NCBI GenBank assembly: GCA_037447655.1
Contig: JBBHKE010001395.1
Coordinates: 762,133-826,132, forward strand
Origin: Zygnema cylindricum
Lineage: Eukaryota > Streptophyta > Zygnematophyceae > Zygnematales > Zygnemataceae
Reading direction: 5' to 3'
DNA: 64,000 nt
Part shown: positions 23,461 through 36,600 of the stretch, one piece after another
How the letters are laid out: every line of letters begins with the position of its first letter
Numbering within the stretch: position 1 is the first letter of the stretch
Position numbers and translations under genes: made by a program
Notes under the pieces: model-generated
Told to the model about the DNA's origin: nothing
What the model saw: only the letters and a program-made list of their open reading frames with translations
Databases searched by the model: none

Positions 23461-25373
23461 AAGCATGACTCACGTTCTATGAGTTTTGCTATTAGGGCAA
23501 AGTCTTGCGTCAGCGGTGTGCCATTTTGGATCAGCAATCATGGACCGTTGGATATTTATCGTTTTACGGCGGAGATGAAGAGAAAGGGAGTACCAAGATC
23601 TTCTCATGCCAGCTAGGATGCCAACTGGACAGGAAGATAGATTGGACGTACGGGACTCAAAATGTCAAATGAAATCCGGCAAAACCGGGATGCTTTGTCA
23701 TTTTCTGTCGTAAATAGTTTGGTACGTAACCGCATTGGATCCAGCCGAGGATTGTAAACTTTGCTTTTAGAAACATTAGTTCAAAAGGGCGAAAACGTGT
23801 GGACACGCTATATCTGGATATCCCGTTGAATACGCGTTATAGAGGAACTTTTATAAAAATTGAGCACGCGTATTTTAGGAGGTCAAGGTGTTTCATTCAA
23901 TTTCGCACGGTAAAACTAATGTTTAAAACTTTAAAACCTGGGAAAATATCTAAAATAGCAAGGCTTTTTCAAAACGACAAAAAAATATCGCAAATGCCTT
24001 CTAAATGAAAGTGATGGAAATTTTCAAATTTAGATAAATTTTATTTTCACCCTAAAAAATCTGCCTATTCTAACTTTATGAAAGCTCAAATGTTTTTTAT
24101 ACATTACCGTACCCTATTGGAATCCACATAGACACGTGTCAACCGAGTCCAATAAAATGACAAACGTGTTTAAGTAAGAAAAATATGAGTTTGATCTTCC
24201 AGGTGTTTTACAGTGCAAATTAAAACTTTTCGTATACTAAACAAAAACCTTTGCTAGTCGTTTATTCCGTGCGCTCGTAAGGTCATCATTGGTCCAGGAA
24301 TAATGTAAAATCTCTGATTTGTCCTTGTAGATAATCCAATGGGGAAGACGGATAAGCCAAATCACTGCCAATGGCGTGTGCCGCAAGTACATGAGTGCCT
24401 GAGCCGCCGACTGTACGGTCAGAGATCTGAGTCTACGCCGAGCCGAAGCCCGTTATCACTTTTGAGGTTTGTAACTTTGTCAGTACTACAGTACTGTACC
24501 GTACGGCCAGCCGGTGCTTGCGTGGCGTAATATCTCGTATCCCGCTTTTCCCGTGAAATGCGCTTGATTCTCACACGATTACATGGAAAGGATGTGAATG
24601 CGACTGCTGCACGTCATTGTTAGAGTTAGGGGTTTTTAGGGTTTTGAAGGGTTTTAAGATTTTTTTATGAACACTAATTTTGTCACAATTTTTTTTGGCG
24701 CAATACTATTAAAGTAAGTGGATTACAATCTGCCACGTATCTTCGCACTAAATTAATATTACATCTCTAATCTCGCATTAACACCAATAAATTCCTGACG
24801 CTAATAGCGACGGGCAGTGTATATTCTATTATATTTTATTTTTCTACAAATAGAACATACATGTTGAATGTCCATAGTCATCATGACTCTCACTGTGCTG
24901 ATAAGTAATAGTGTGGAACTTGACTTTCCAGATCTACTTTTAAGTTATTTTGATTGTCCAAACTTGGTCACCATCTCACAATAAAACACAAGATGTAGTT
25001 GAGGTTTTGTCCTCATCTTGTCATCCCCAGTATTAGCGGTAATCGCATCTGAAGAAGGAATCAGCGTGATCATTGGTAAACATGACTTTTTCCCGGTGAC
25101 GTATACGTCACAATTTTGACCTAACCAGAATATGAACGTTTTCGTCACCGTTTGTCACGCTGTAGATATCGACGCTTATACGAATGTCCGAAAACTGGAA
25201 GTTTTCCGTTTCAATTCTCCTTGCGACGTTCCAAAAAAAGGAAAGAAGAAAAGAGGCCATCATTAAAGGTTTAAAAGCAAAGTTGAAACACGTGCGAAAC
25301 CATTATTACTGTGGTGCACACAAAGAATCGGGTGCGCGTCGGTGAAAAATCGGTGGAAGAATCTTGCTACAGT
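23461..25373. other. Intergenic upstream of the RBP gene
   Basis: No gene recognised. A partial MITE of the CACCG family ends at about 24823 (GCTAATAGCGACGGGCAGTG then TA), with its interior at about 24715-24800 resembling the copy at 11563. A stretch of 'ttagggtttttagggtttt' type lies at 24622-24650. Frames of 60-70 codons have no motif. Confidence 0.5.
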
Positions 25374-25589
25374 CACCTTGAATCGCTATTAGTGTTAATA
25401 ACTTTTTCGCCACCCAAACATCTTTTCTCCGTACACATCTGTCCAATTTCCAATTTGAGACCGCCAATCGGAAGCTCAAAATCGTACCTTTAAATCGAAA
25501 CCGTCAGATCCACAATCAGGCTTGTGTGTACGGGGAAAAGATGCTTTACGTGGCCAAAAAGACATTAACTCTAATAGCGATACACGGTG
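25374..25589. mobile_element. MITE, CACCG family, first of an adjacent pair
   Basis: The left end CACCTTGAATCGCTATTAG and the right end TAATAGCGATACACGGTG are inverted repeats. The interior shares 'ttctccgtacacatctgtcc' in inverted pairs, like the copy at 1948. It is separated from the next copy only by TA (25590-25591). Confidence 0.8.
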
Positions 25590-25591
25590 TA

Positions 25592-25803
25592 CACCCTGTA
25601 TCGCTATTAACAATTTTTTTGTCACTTAAAACCATCTTTTCGCCGTACACACTTGTCCGATTTTCATATAGAGACCGCCGATGGGAAGGTGAGAATCTTG
25701 GCTTTCAATCGCAAACGTCAAATTCTTAATCTGACAAACGTGTACGGAGAAAAGATGTTTCAAGCGTCAAAAAAAACATTAACCCTAATAGCGATTCACG
25801 GTG
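25592..25803. mobile_element. MITE, CACCG family, second of an adjacent pair
   Basis: Left end CACCCTGTATCGCTATTAAC and right end TAATAGCGATTCACGGTG are inverted repeats, with TA on both sides. It is clearly related to the preceding element, about the same length, and inserted next to it at a shared TA. Confidence 0.8.
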
Positions 25804-25821
25804 TAGCTCCTTACTTGAATT

Positions 25822-26286
25822 CATAGTTCAAAAGTAGGTGAAAGTAGGCCCATACAATATGCCTACTGTATGCAAAACATACAATATGACCTTAAGACCC
25901 ATATTGTATTCGGACCCATTCGGACCAATTAAAACATTCAGACCAAATATTGGACCAATTAAAACATTCGGACCAAACATTTTTATTTACACCGTCACAT
26001 TCGGACGATCGGACGGTCGCTCATCAAAGTAGCAATCTAAGAAGATCACATGAAAAGCCCATAACACAACTTACGATAAAGGCGCCGACCAAAGGCCTAC
26101 CACAAAAACGCCTACTTTTGAACTATGCTTCAAATCATAGTTCAAAAGTAGGCTTTTTATGGAAGGCATTCGGTAGGCGCACAAAACTTGGCACAAAACT
26201 TGCCATATTGTCTTAAGGTCATATTGTATGTTTTACATACAATAGGCATATTGTATGGGCCTACTTTCACCTACTTTTGAACTATG
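25822..26286. mobile_element. 465-bp element with about 90-bp terminal inverted repeats
   Basis: The left arm starts CATAGTTCAAAAGTAGGTG and runs to about 25910; the right arm (about 26200-26286) is its near-exact reverse complement, closing on CACCTACTTTTGAACTATG. A second, internal AACTATG/CATAGTT pair lies at 26118-26146. There is no coding capacity, so this is a foldback-type or MITE-type element. The repeated phrase 'ggaccaattaaaacattc' occurs inside. Confidence 0.8.
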
Positions 26287-26454
26287 CTTCAAATGTCGCT
26301 CCAAGTACGGACGACGTCGCGCAAATACATGTGACCAAAGTACGTATTTGTATATAACGAAATTCTATCACCCAACCACGTTTCCGAACGGCGTACGTGG
26401 GAATACCGCTACGCCGCCCTTGGTTAGAAGCTTTTAAGGAACTATTGCTTGTTA

Positions 26455-27073
26455 GTGTTGTGTATCGGTAGCCATTTGCCGATAACGATATGGCCCTTTT
26501 TTGGCCTACAGATAATCAATATATTGGCACAATATATATGTACCGGTGGCCGGTGTTATCACGATAAAATTTGGTTTTTTATCGCGATAACACCGATTCG
26601 ATAACTATTGGCGATAATTGTACAATTTACACCGTACATATGCACGCTTTACTCCGTTGTACCGAACCGCCGTTCTTCCGTTATACATATTACGGAACAG
26701 ATTGTCATACGTGGCATGTTACGCTATACATAGTGGGTGCCCTTATTTTCCTTGTTGTTTTCTTTTTGTTTTTGTTGTGCTGTTATTTTATTCCCCTGCT
26801 GGTAGATTTTAAGTTTCGGCCATGCCACCCCTTTTGTACCCTCGGACTCAGATGGTTTACCATCTTGCTTTTTAATTTATCGTGCATCACATTAAAATAA
26901 TAATACACTATGTAATAAAGTACTATTACATATTGTACTATTTGTTTTTTCATTTATCACCGACAAGGAGTTTGTTAGTCTCGGAGCGATATATCGGAAC
27001 CCCTCACCGTTCAATAACCAATAGCTATCGGTACCGGTTTTATCGCAATATGTTTTTTAGCGATACACAACAT
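26455..27073. mobile_element. Non-coding element with GTGTTGTGTATCGGTA ends
   Basis: The left end is GTGTTGTGTATCGGTAG; the right end is its reverse complement with small differences (AGCGATACACAACA). TA flanks both sides. Inside, paired CGATAAC/GTTATCG words make the arms extensively self-complementary. A shorter relative is at 39083-39501. Internal frames (up to 109 codons) show no known transposase motif. Confidence 0.7.
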
Positions 27074-28575
27074 TAGTTAGTAGTGTCAATGTGAAATTAG
27101 AACCAATATTACTAATCTAGCGCAAGAAGACAAAGCGATTTGTATTCCGCGTCCTTAAATAGTATTGTTAACACTATTTTGTAATTTTTTGCCCAAAAAA
27201 AGTCGAAACCGACTTAGGGTTATTAACTCTCATAACGTAACAGCACTCATTGACTACATCGTCTCCAAAAAAACTACATCAGCTACAATCATCTTCTTTC
27301 TCAAATCTTCCCGGCTTTCCTAAGCAAATCTAGTGACTCTCGTTTTCTTTAGTTTCCGTTTTGAGGTTGGTAGGTAGTAGGTGATAATCCAAAACATCAT
27401 ACAACTCTCCTCTACTTGTTGATAATGACCAAGATCATGCCTTTTCTCCAACCTTCACTCGTCTCGTTTATTTGTTTATCCACAAGATAAGTAAAAATAT
27501 GTAGATACAAAGTTCCAAACACCGTCATAAACTACGTTCGGCTAAAGAGGATTAAGTGGTTAAAATAGCTTAGACCCGCTTTTGTGTCCATCAAAAGTTT
27601 CTTTTTGATTAGATTGGCAAGTTAGGTCTGAAAATGGAGACATACCCCATGATGTCTTTTTTTTGCACACTGGAGCAGCTGCCCCACTTTTAAAATTCTC
27701 TTTCCCATGCATCAGTCCCTTTATCTTTGTAACCTCGAAGGTTTGTGTTTGTTTCTCACTCTCTTCAACATTTATAACTTCTAGTGTTTGTTTCTAATTC
27801 TTTACAACAAATGTAACTTCGTATGTTTGTTTCTCATTCTCTACAACATTAATAGCTTCATATTGATTGGTCAACCGCACCGTGTCGTAGTGAATAACAA
27901 CATAATTAAACGCATAAATGCTAAACAGGACGGGAACACATGGACATACCCGCGATGCTGACACTAAATGAAGCCGGTGAATCTTGATTGTTGTCTGTGG
28001 TCCACTGTAGAAGATACTTAAAACCGTTTTATTCCCGTTTTATTTCTTTTTTACTTTCTACATTATGCCCGCGTCAATAACCATTCTTATCACGATCACC
28101 ACCAATTATATCATTTTCATGTTTGAATTTCAATTTTAGTCTGGAAACAGAAAACAAAACACTAGTCAAGTCAACTCAAGGCAAGTCCACTCAAGTCAAC
28201 TCTAGTCACGTCACACATCAACTTCTTTATTTAACATCAATTACATCTTTGTCGTAGGAAACTCCCATTTGCGCTTATCTTCCTTTTTGCGGCACCTTGT
28301 TTTCAAAACTATTTAAGGGGAAAAGAAAAAATATACTACAAATCTATACTGGAAAAAGGAAACCCATTATGCACTTCTCTAAATAACTGCGACACTCAAG
28401 AAAATTCTTTACCATGGTAATAATTTTTTTGGCAGTTACAAAATAGAAAATAGGAAATACGGAATAGGAAAATACGAAAAACCTTGAGAAAAAGACGGCG
28501 ACTTTTCGAGCATTCCTCCCACTATTATAACTAGGGTAATATTGAAAACTTCAGAGAAAACGAAAGTAGTGAGGA
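27074..28575. other. Intergenic, downstream of the DnaJ-X gene
   Basis: No gene recognised. 'aagtcaactc' words repeat at 28165-28210, and a 'tgtttctcattctctacaac' phrase repeats three times at 27745-27850. The right end should hold the 3' untranslated region of the minus-strand gene. Confidence 0.5.
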
Positions 28576-30613
28576 TTAACTCGATATACTGACTTCTTTC
28601 GCCTTCTCAATAAGGTTTTGTTTATCCAAAAAACTAGCTGTAGAAACCCCTTTTTTTTTCAAATACTCCTTCAGGTCTTTCAAACTCATAGTATCGAAAT
28701 CGAGAGACTTGGAACCGCCACTTTTACTTTCCTGTTCGGCCAAAAAAAAAAAAACAATAACATGCGCAATTAACCCGATGTACAGATACTGGAGTGATAT
28801 GAGAAACTACATTACTCTAAAAAAAATTTAAATGGTAATGATTAAGAAGTAGAATATTGTGGGTAAAAATACTTGTAAATACTAGTCCCGACAATATCCA
28901 CACGAGTCTTCGGCTTATTTTCAGGTTTTTTTCGGATTATTTTCGGGTTATTTTCAGCTTTTTATGGAATTCGGTACACTGTATTCCATAAAAAAGTGGA
29001 GTTACTGGCGGTAATTCCAGTATTTCGGTCACATATAATTACCCTAGAAGAAGGAGAGCACTCAATCATAAACCTCGATATCCCATTTCCTCTCTTTTTT
29101 ATCTCGTTTTCTCTCTCCCGAGTTTCTTTTAGTTTTATTCCATCCCATTCTCTCACTCATTGTTTAACTTTCCGAGGTCCCTTAGTATTTTACTCCATTT
29201 CTTGCTCACTCTTTTAACTCTTCCATTTTCCTTCCTTCTATTTCCTTAAATTTTTGATGATCGAGAACCATAGTCCTAAAGTTTTAAAAATGAGGACATA
29301 ATAAACATCCTTAGTTTTAAATGTGCCAAATAACCACATTAATCACATTCAAAATGTTTACCTTTACCTTTTATCATATACATAAAATTTAACTTTAACC
29401 ACAATCGTAAAATTTCTGTACTTGAAGTTGCCTTCACCTTCAACCACGTTCATAGAATTTAACTTTACCTTTAACCACATTTGTAAAATTTGAACATCAT
29501 TTTTTGCACTTTAGAACCTCAGAGCTTAGCATTTCAACCTTTGCCAAGCAAAATGTGGTTGTACCTTAAACCACATTTCATTTCATAAAATTTGAACTAA
29601 AAACGCAAAAGATGTTGCCCGTTTACTTTAAACAAAGGTTTTTAAAAAAATCTTACCGATGATCCGGCTGGTTGATAAGTTCCATTCGGATTTGGGGGAT
29701 GAATATCAAAACCACCTCCAGGAGTACTAGAAAAATCCGAAAAACCTGATTGTCGACTAGTTCCAGACTGCAACACAAAACCAACAAACTTGAAGACTTT
29801 TAGGTTTAAATTTCGTTTTATCAAAGTCTTTATTAATTGATGAAGGCGAAGTTCTTTAGCTTTTGAGTTTAATTTCGTCGAAATCTAAAAATCAGTTTTA
29901 CCAAAGTCTTTGATTTCCTTCAGTGATTAAACCGAAGTTCAATTCGGTTCTATCAAAGTCTTAAACTCACTTTCCTCGAAGACTTGAATTTCGTTATCGA
30001 GGACTTCAATTAAGCTTTTCGTTTTTGGGAAAAGTTCTAAAGCATATTTCAAAACTTTAACAAAAACTTAACGCGGCAAAACTAAAAAACACACACAAAA
30101 AAAAAACTAGTAATCTGTAACTTTCCTGAACTTTTCATTATTATCATAGCTTTAAGTCTGACCGTAAAGACAAAAAACCCATAAGTCAAACGATTCTGTG
30201 CGTTAAAGAAAAATGAGAAAAAAGATAGAAAATCAAGTGGACTTAAGGACTTAAAACATATTTTTTTATACCGTTCGCCGTGAGAAGGGGTTGTTGAAGC
30301 CTTTTCGTTCTTTGCTGCTTGATGGAGCCTCTACGTCTGACGGGCCAGAAGCCTGACGACTACTAATAGAATTTTTTCCTGAAGAAATTCTCGCCACGTT
30401 CTGCAAACAAACGACAATTCCAAACCCAAAAGTGAGCAGATAGGACAGTTAGATCACACTATTTTTAAACCCTAAATTGAGCAGATAGGAATTTTTATAC
30501 CACTTAACTACCGGACACAAAGTGAGCAGATGTGAAATTTTGGACTTAATAATTACGAACCAGAAAGGGAGCAGATAGGAATTATTAGACAGGTTTTCAG
30601 TCTTTGAAGGCTG

Positions 30614-30660
<47 letters not shown>

Positions 30661-33600
30661 GAAAAGTTGTAACAACAATATCTTTGAACAACAACCTTAA
30701 AATCAGATGTCATAGGTTTTCCAATATCTCCTGACATTTTGAATAACTACAACACAATCCTGAACGAGTATCACGACAAAAATATGTCAACTAAACTTGC
30801 TCTTCACAATGTGAAACTCGTAAAAAATTCGGACCATTGCTTCTAATATCTTTGATTTTAATACTCTCATACCTGCGAAAATGATAGTACATATGCATTT
30901 TGGAGATTAAGAAAAAAAAAAAAAACTGTCCAAATAAAATACATTCCAGAAACATCTATTCACGTAAGATCGGGCTAAATTTGAATTTAACCCGCAATAA
31001 AACAGATTTTAATAGAGCCCCGTTATATTTATAAGCCTACCTGAAAAATAGACCCCAGTTTTTTAAGTCCTTTGGCTCGAGCTTTCAGTGTTTCCCGAGG
31101 TACTCCTGGCTCTGTAAGAACCTGTTTAAAATAAACAAATAAAAGTTTAGCACCTTCCAGAGGAGAAAAAAAAAAGAAAGGGAAATCTAACAAGATTGCT
31201 TCCATAGCTTGAGAGACAATGCGATTTCAAAGGACTCCAATTTCTACACTCACAAACTGTAGCATATATATTCTCAATTAATCTACCCAAAAATGAACCT
31301 TAACCCAAAAAAAATGACCCACAAGCCTCCTGCAATTTTTTCCATAACAATATCTTCTTCGTTCATTGCCTAACAGGGGCCACTGAGCACCCAAACCTCC
31401 TTTGCAATACAAAACAAAAACAGAATATGGTACTCATTACCATTTAATGAAACAAGATCAGAACATTTTTATACTATTTAAATTAAACTAGAAAATAATC
31501 CTCACCCTTTCCTTACTGAACCCTTCACCAAGAAATTTCCGTCTTTAATTGAAAAATTTAGAGCCATTCTGTAAGACAGCATTCTTTCATTTCACTTTTT
31601 CCCTCTTTTGACAAACATTGACATTCCACAAAACACATTCACTTCCTTAAATTCCTAAAGGAAATTCCTTTTCATGACTGGAAAGCACTGAAAGAGACTG
31701 GAAAGGAGTAAAGAAGTGCTCTCACCTTGATACAAACGGTTACGAGAGTATTTTCAATGTCTACGACATTCAGTTTCCAAAGAGATTGAAGCACATCCTG
31801 TTGCCTGTTTTCCACAAACTGAGCCATGTTTTCCTCATTCGCTTCTTTTTCTGTCAAATGTTCTTTTATGTCTTGTTGCAATTGCATCAGTTGAAGGGCA
31901 CCTGCAGTATTTTCCCAACTCTCAAAACATTACTTAAACGTTTTTCCAACATATATTTACATGTTTTTTTGAAACATAAGACTGGTGTTATTCACCTGCA
32001 ATAATCTCCCAACTCCAAGAGCATGACTTGCATGTTTTTTGAAACACAAAGGCTAATGCTATAACGCTTACAATAATATCAAAAAAGTATTTAATGTTGA
32101 AAAGTGACTTAAGGTTATGGCACCTGAAATCATTTCCCAACTCTGACAGCATGACTTCAATGCTTTTTGATCCAGTTACAATGCCTGCAATCATTATTGC
32201 ACAACTATACGAGCATTCTTTGAATGTTTTTTGGAACATAAAATCCATAGTCATGTGTATTCAAAGATTTTCCAAAATTGGACGCATAGTCAGCAACGCA
32301 CGGTCAGTTGTGGAGAATGGGGAACACTTCCCACAATTTCATGGTTTTGTCCTTTGCGGACCAAAAATAACGTAACGGTGAATCCACTACAAAATGATTT
32401 CTAATAATACTAAAGGTACATACAAACTGGACCTCTGTACTCTACCATTAAGTACAGTTGAATTGTACAATAACTCTCATCAAAGGTAACATAACACACT
32501 AGAGAAATATCAGTAATAAGGCAGAATTAAAATCAGCAATACTCAATTAGGCTTAGATACTGAATAAGTACTTATTCCTCCAATCAAAGCTGCATTACTA
32601 CCAACTCCAGACTGTTGGCTATAAAAGTATAATCTGAATGAGACCGCAACATTATAATAAATCCTAAAATAAATAAAGAGGTACAGTTTCACTAAAATAT
32701 CGGAGGTTACTCAGGATTCATACAGTTACTCAAAAAACTAGATAACTTACATTTAACTAAGTGGGTAAACTTCAACAGTGCACTGCAGCTAATGTAAAAA
32801 AATATCAGACTCAAAGTGTCACTGCAATGCAGAGTACTTATTCTTGTGCTCTTAGGAAAGGAATTCTCCTTTAGATTCTGATACCAACCCATAAGCATGG
32901 TTTAGAGTTTGGTGCAAAGTAAAGTCCCACAATGCTGCCATAATCATGTCAGGATAATGACATTGATTATATTTTCGAAGATGATAAATTTAGCTTACCA
33001 TGAATGGCTGTCACATTGCTGTGAAGACGGTGACCCTTGTCTCGAAACCATTCAGCAACAAAAGGAAGCCCTAAAAGCATAGGATTTTTTCCCAACTGTT
33101 TCGCTGCGAGACGTTCATACATGTAACCAATTGTTTGCAGCATGTCCTGACCAAATGCTGTCCAGTCCAAAAATCAAGTTGAATCAAATTTAAAATCACT
33201 CCTTTAAACATAAAAAAACCGGTCAACTGAGCCCAGGATACTGGAAATGGGCACCAACTTGCAATCAACATCCCCTTGCTGTTTAAAAACGGTGCAGATA
33301 GTGACAAAATAAAAATAAAGTAGTTGTGCTATCAATTTGTGAGAAAAAAAAAAAATGATTGATAGTGTCAAGCAAGTGCAAGTTTTAGAAATCAGGAGGT
33401 AACCTATTCCCCAACAAAGCTATAATCCAATTTTGAAGAGTGATTCTTTCTAGAGCCGGAAGAAGACAAAAACCACTCATTGGAACAAAAACCGCTTCAT
33501 GACTCGGGGTTTCAATATTTCTTGGATATTCTGCAATCATAATGTTACAAATTAAACATTTGATGAGAACGGAATATGGCTTACAAGCATGAACAAGTTG

Positions 33601-36600
33601 ATCAGCTTCTCCCTGTGCCCATGTGCGAAACTCCTCCTTCTGCCCTGAAACGTATAATTCAAGCCTGACTTTGAGTTGTTCTGCCAGTTTCTTAACCCTC
33701 TCATCTTGAGTAGCCTGTTCCCATATAAACCCACCAAAAACGGTCTATATGATTATGTTTCCCTAAAAATTTAGCAGCAAAAAAAATTGACATGATAATG
33801 TTCCAATAAAATATGAGTGGATTCGAAAAAGTTGTTGATTGAAGTTAAGGAAGTAAGCGCATTCAGGAACAGAAACATAAAATTGGCCTGGTTATGAACT
33901 TCAAATATTCCCATTATTTCATTCAGGATATTGACAAAAGCGTTAGAAAAAAGCCCCTAAAGTAAAGCCTACAAGGATCAGAGAACATTGAAGCAGTGGA
34001 GAAATCTGTGACAAGTATTAAACAAAGACTTTAGGACTGACAAAAACTAAACCGACATTTTCTATGCAAACACAGCATTATATACATATATAATATAATA
34101 TAATACAATATATATGTATATATTAGAATATTATATACATAAAGGAATAAACAATGCAGAATTAGAATCAACAGTACTTATTCCCAGAAAATTAGTCCCT
34201 TATTCTAAATGAGACTCCATCATGGACTGGACATTACGATAAAGGTGTGTATGTGAATATAAACGGATGTGAGATATATGGCAAAAAAAAGTCGAACAAA
34301 GAGATTGGCCCCATAACAAACTCACATTCGTTACTTTGCTCTCGCACGCCAGTGTCTGCCAGTTTCAATGTTTACAACGTTTCTGCTATAAACTCAACGG
34401 CAAGATTGAAACGCGCCATAACCTGTTTTATGACCTAGTGCCAGCACAAATTACCTACATTTTTCCGATATCTTTCAATACTAAACCTAAAACCAATCTA
34501 TATTTATACAATAAAATCACATGCTCTTAGAAGGCCTCCATATTTTATAGCTTTGATCAAAACATGAGATGATGATTATGACATCGTTGCAACAAGTTAA
34601 CAAAAACAATTGTGGACAATTTCATGCATTTGTATACATAAAGCTACTTGTGTGTGGTAAATTGTGGACACTTTCGATTATCAATTGCAAAAAAATTCTT
34701 CAGATCTATTGCTTTGGGTGAAGTGACAACATGCTATCTGCTCTCTCAAATTGTGTTAGTTACATTATGATATAACTTTGAGTGAAAAAACCGCAAAATA
34801 TCAAATGTGTCATTAATAACTCTAAAACTCTGAAACGGTGAATTTTTCCAATAAGGAAAATTTTGGACTTCTCTAGAACCAGTCTGTGGAAGTTACTCAT
34901 GTTCACGTGATATTGTACTGATTCGTACAATATTCTGTAGACTTACTGCAACTGTTTCAACAGTCCCATCACAAACAAGAAACACAATACACCTACTCTC
35001 ATTTCAGTCTATTTGTAACCTCACACAAAATTCTGTACAATTACTACTGTTACTCACGGTAAAAAAAGTACTCTTACCACATAAATTGCTCTATACCTGA
35101 GACAGGACCTTCAATGCTTCAGTGTGTTCTACATTAAGTTTGTGTTTGAGTTGCTCTGTTTCACATCTTGATGTCAACTTGTACGATCGTAAAAAATCCT
35201 GTACAGTAACTGCAATTACGGACAGAATTGAAGTAAATTCAGCAAATATAATTACTCTATACCTGAGACAAGGGCTTCGATGGTTACGTGTGCCCACATT
35301 AAGTTTGTTTTTGAGTTGTTCTGTTTCAGTGTTTATGGAAGCCTCGAGTCTGGCCGCATCCTCACCCGCCGTCCCTCCTCCCTCCGTCGCAACAGCCGCC
35401 ATTGTCGCCAAACGAAGCTGTCCCACATACTCGTCAAAAACTTCACTTCCAAACAACATTCCAAACACTTCCGTTGGGTCCATCATTTGCTCCCTGTCCA
35501 AGAAAACCCAACACAAATACATGAGATATAAATGTATACATCCAAAAAACTGGTCTAATCAGCCCATATACTCATCAAATACCTCACTTCCAAACGACAT
35601 TCACGAAACTGTAGTTGGATCCATCATTTATTTCCTGTTCAAGAAAGTAAAATCAACCAAAATCCTCGAAAAATTGGCACAACGAAAAACTTGTCATGAC
35701 AACCCGTAATTATCAGGTACCTTACGTCCAAAAAGTAGCCAGCAATATTGTTTGGACCTATCATTAATTTCCTGTCTAAGTAAATCAATTAAATAACAAG
35801 ATAATTACAGAAAAAGAGGCGTGAAAAAAAATGGAAAAAATAGTACAATCGTCTAATCAAATTTTGCTACAACCCTCTTGAGTCCACAGAGGAAAACAAC
35901 AAGAATGAGCATGAAAACCTCCGAAAGATTTACATGTTTCACACATAAATGGTCAAAATAGAAGGAAAATAAAACAAGAAGAGAGAAGACAAAGCTAAAA
36001 TACCTGTGTAACTATAAGCTCCTTGAGTAACTATCACCTTCAGTAATAAACCTAATCCAATTTAATGTCGATAGTTTTTCTGAGGTAACTAAAATACCCT
36101 CAGATGTGTAAAAAAAACGAAAGGCCAAAATAAAAGTTAACAGCATAATGATAAACCAAAAATTGGGTCAGTGGCTATGTGAAAAAGCACGACAAGGATG
36201 AGTCGTGGTTACTTGAAAGAACTCTTCCTCTCCCCTCCACCCTCTTCCCACCTTATACTCTCTCCTCCTCTCCCTTCTTACCTGCTCCCACTCCCTTCTT
36301 CCTCCTTATTCTCCATCTTAGTTCTCCCCTTAGTTTGTGCTATCATCCACACCCTCCTTTATAACCTCTATCTCACCCTCACCCTCTCCCATCATCTTCA
36401 CCCTCTCCCAGTTCTCCCCAGTTGCTCCCTCCCCCTCCCCCTCCCCCTGTAATACTTACGTAGAAACACCAGGCTTCCCAGCCTCGTCATAGCGTTTCCG
36501 TTTGTCCGGATCACTAAGGACTTGATAAGCTTCTCCAAGAATCTGCAAAAACAGAAACGATAATGTGAATGTGAATATTGTGCAGAAAAAAATTTAACCA

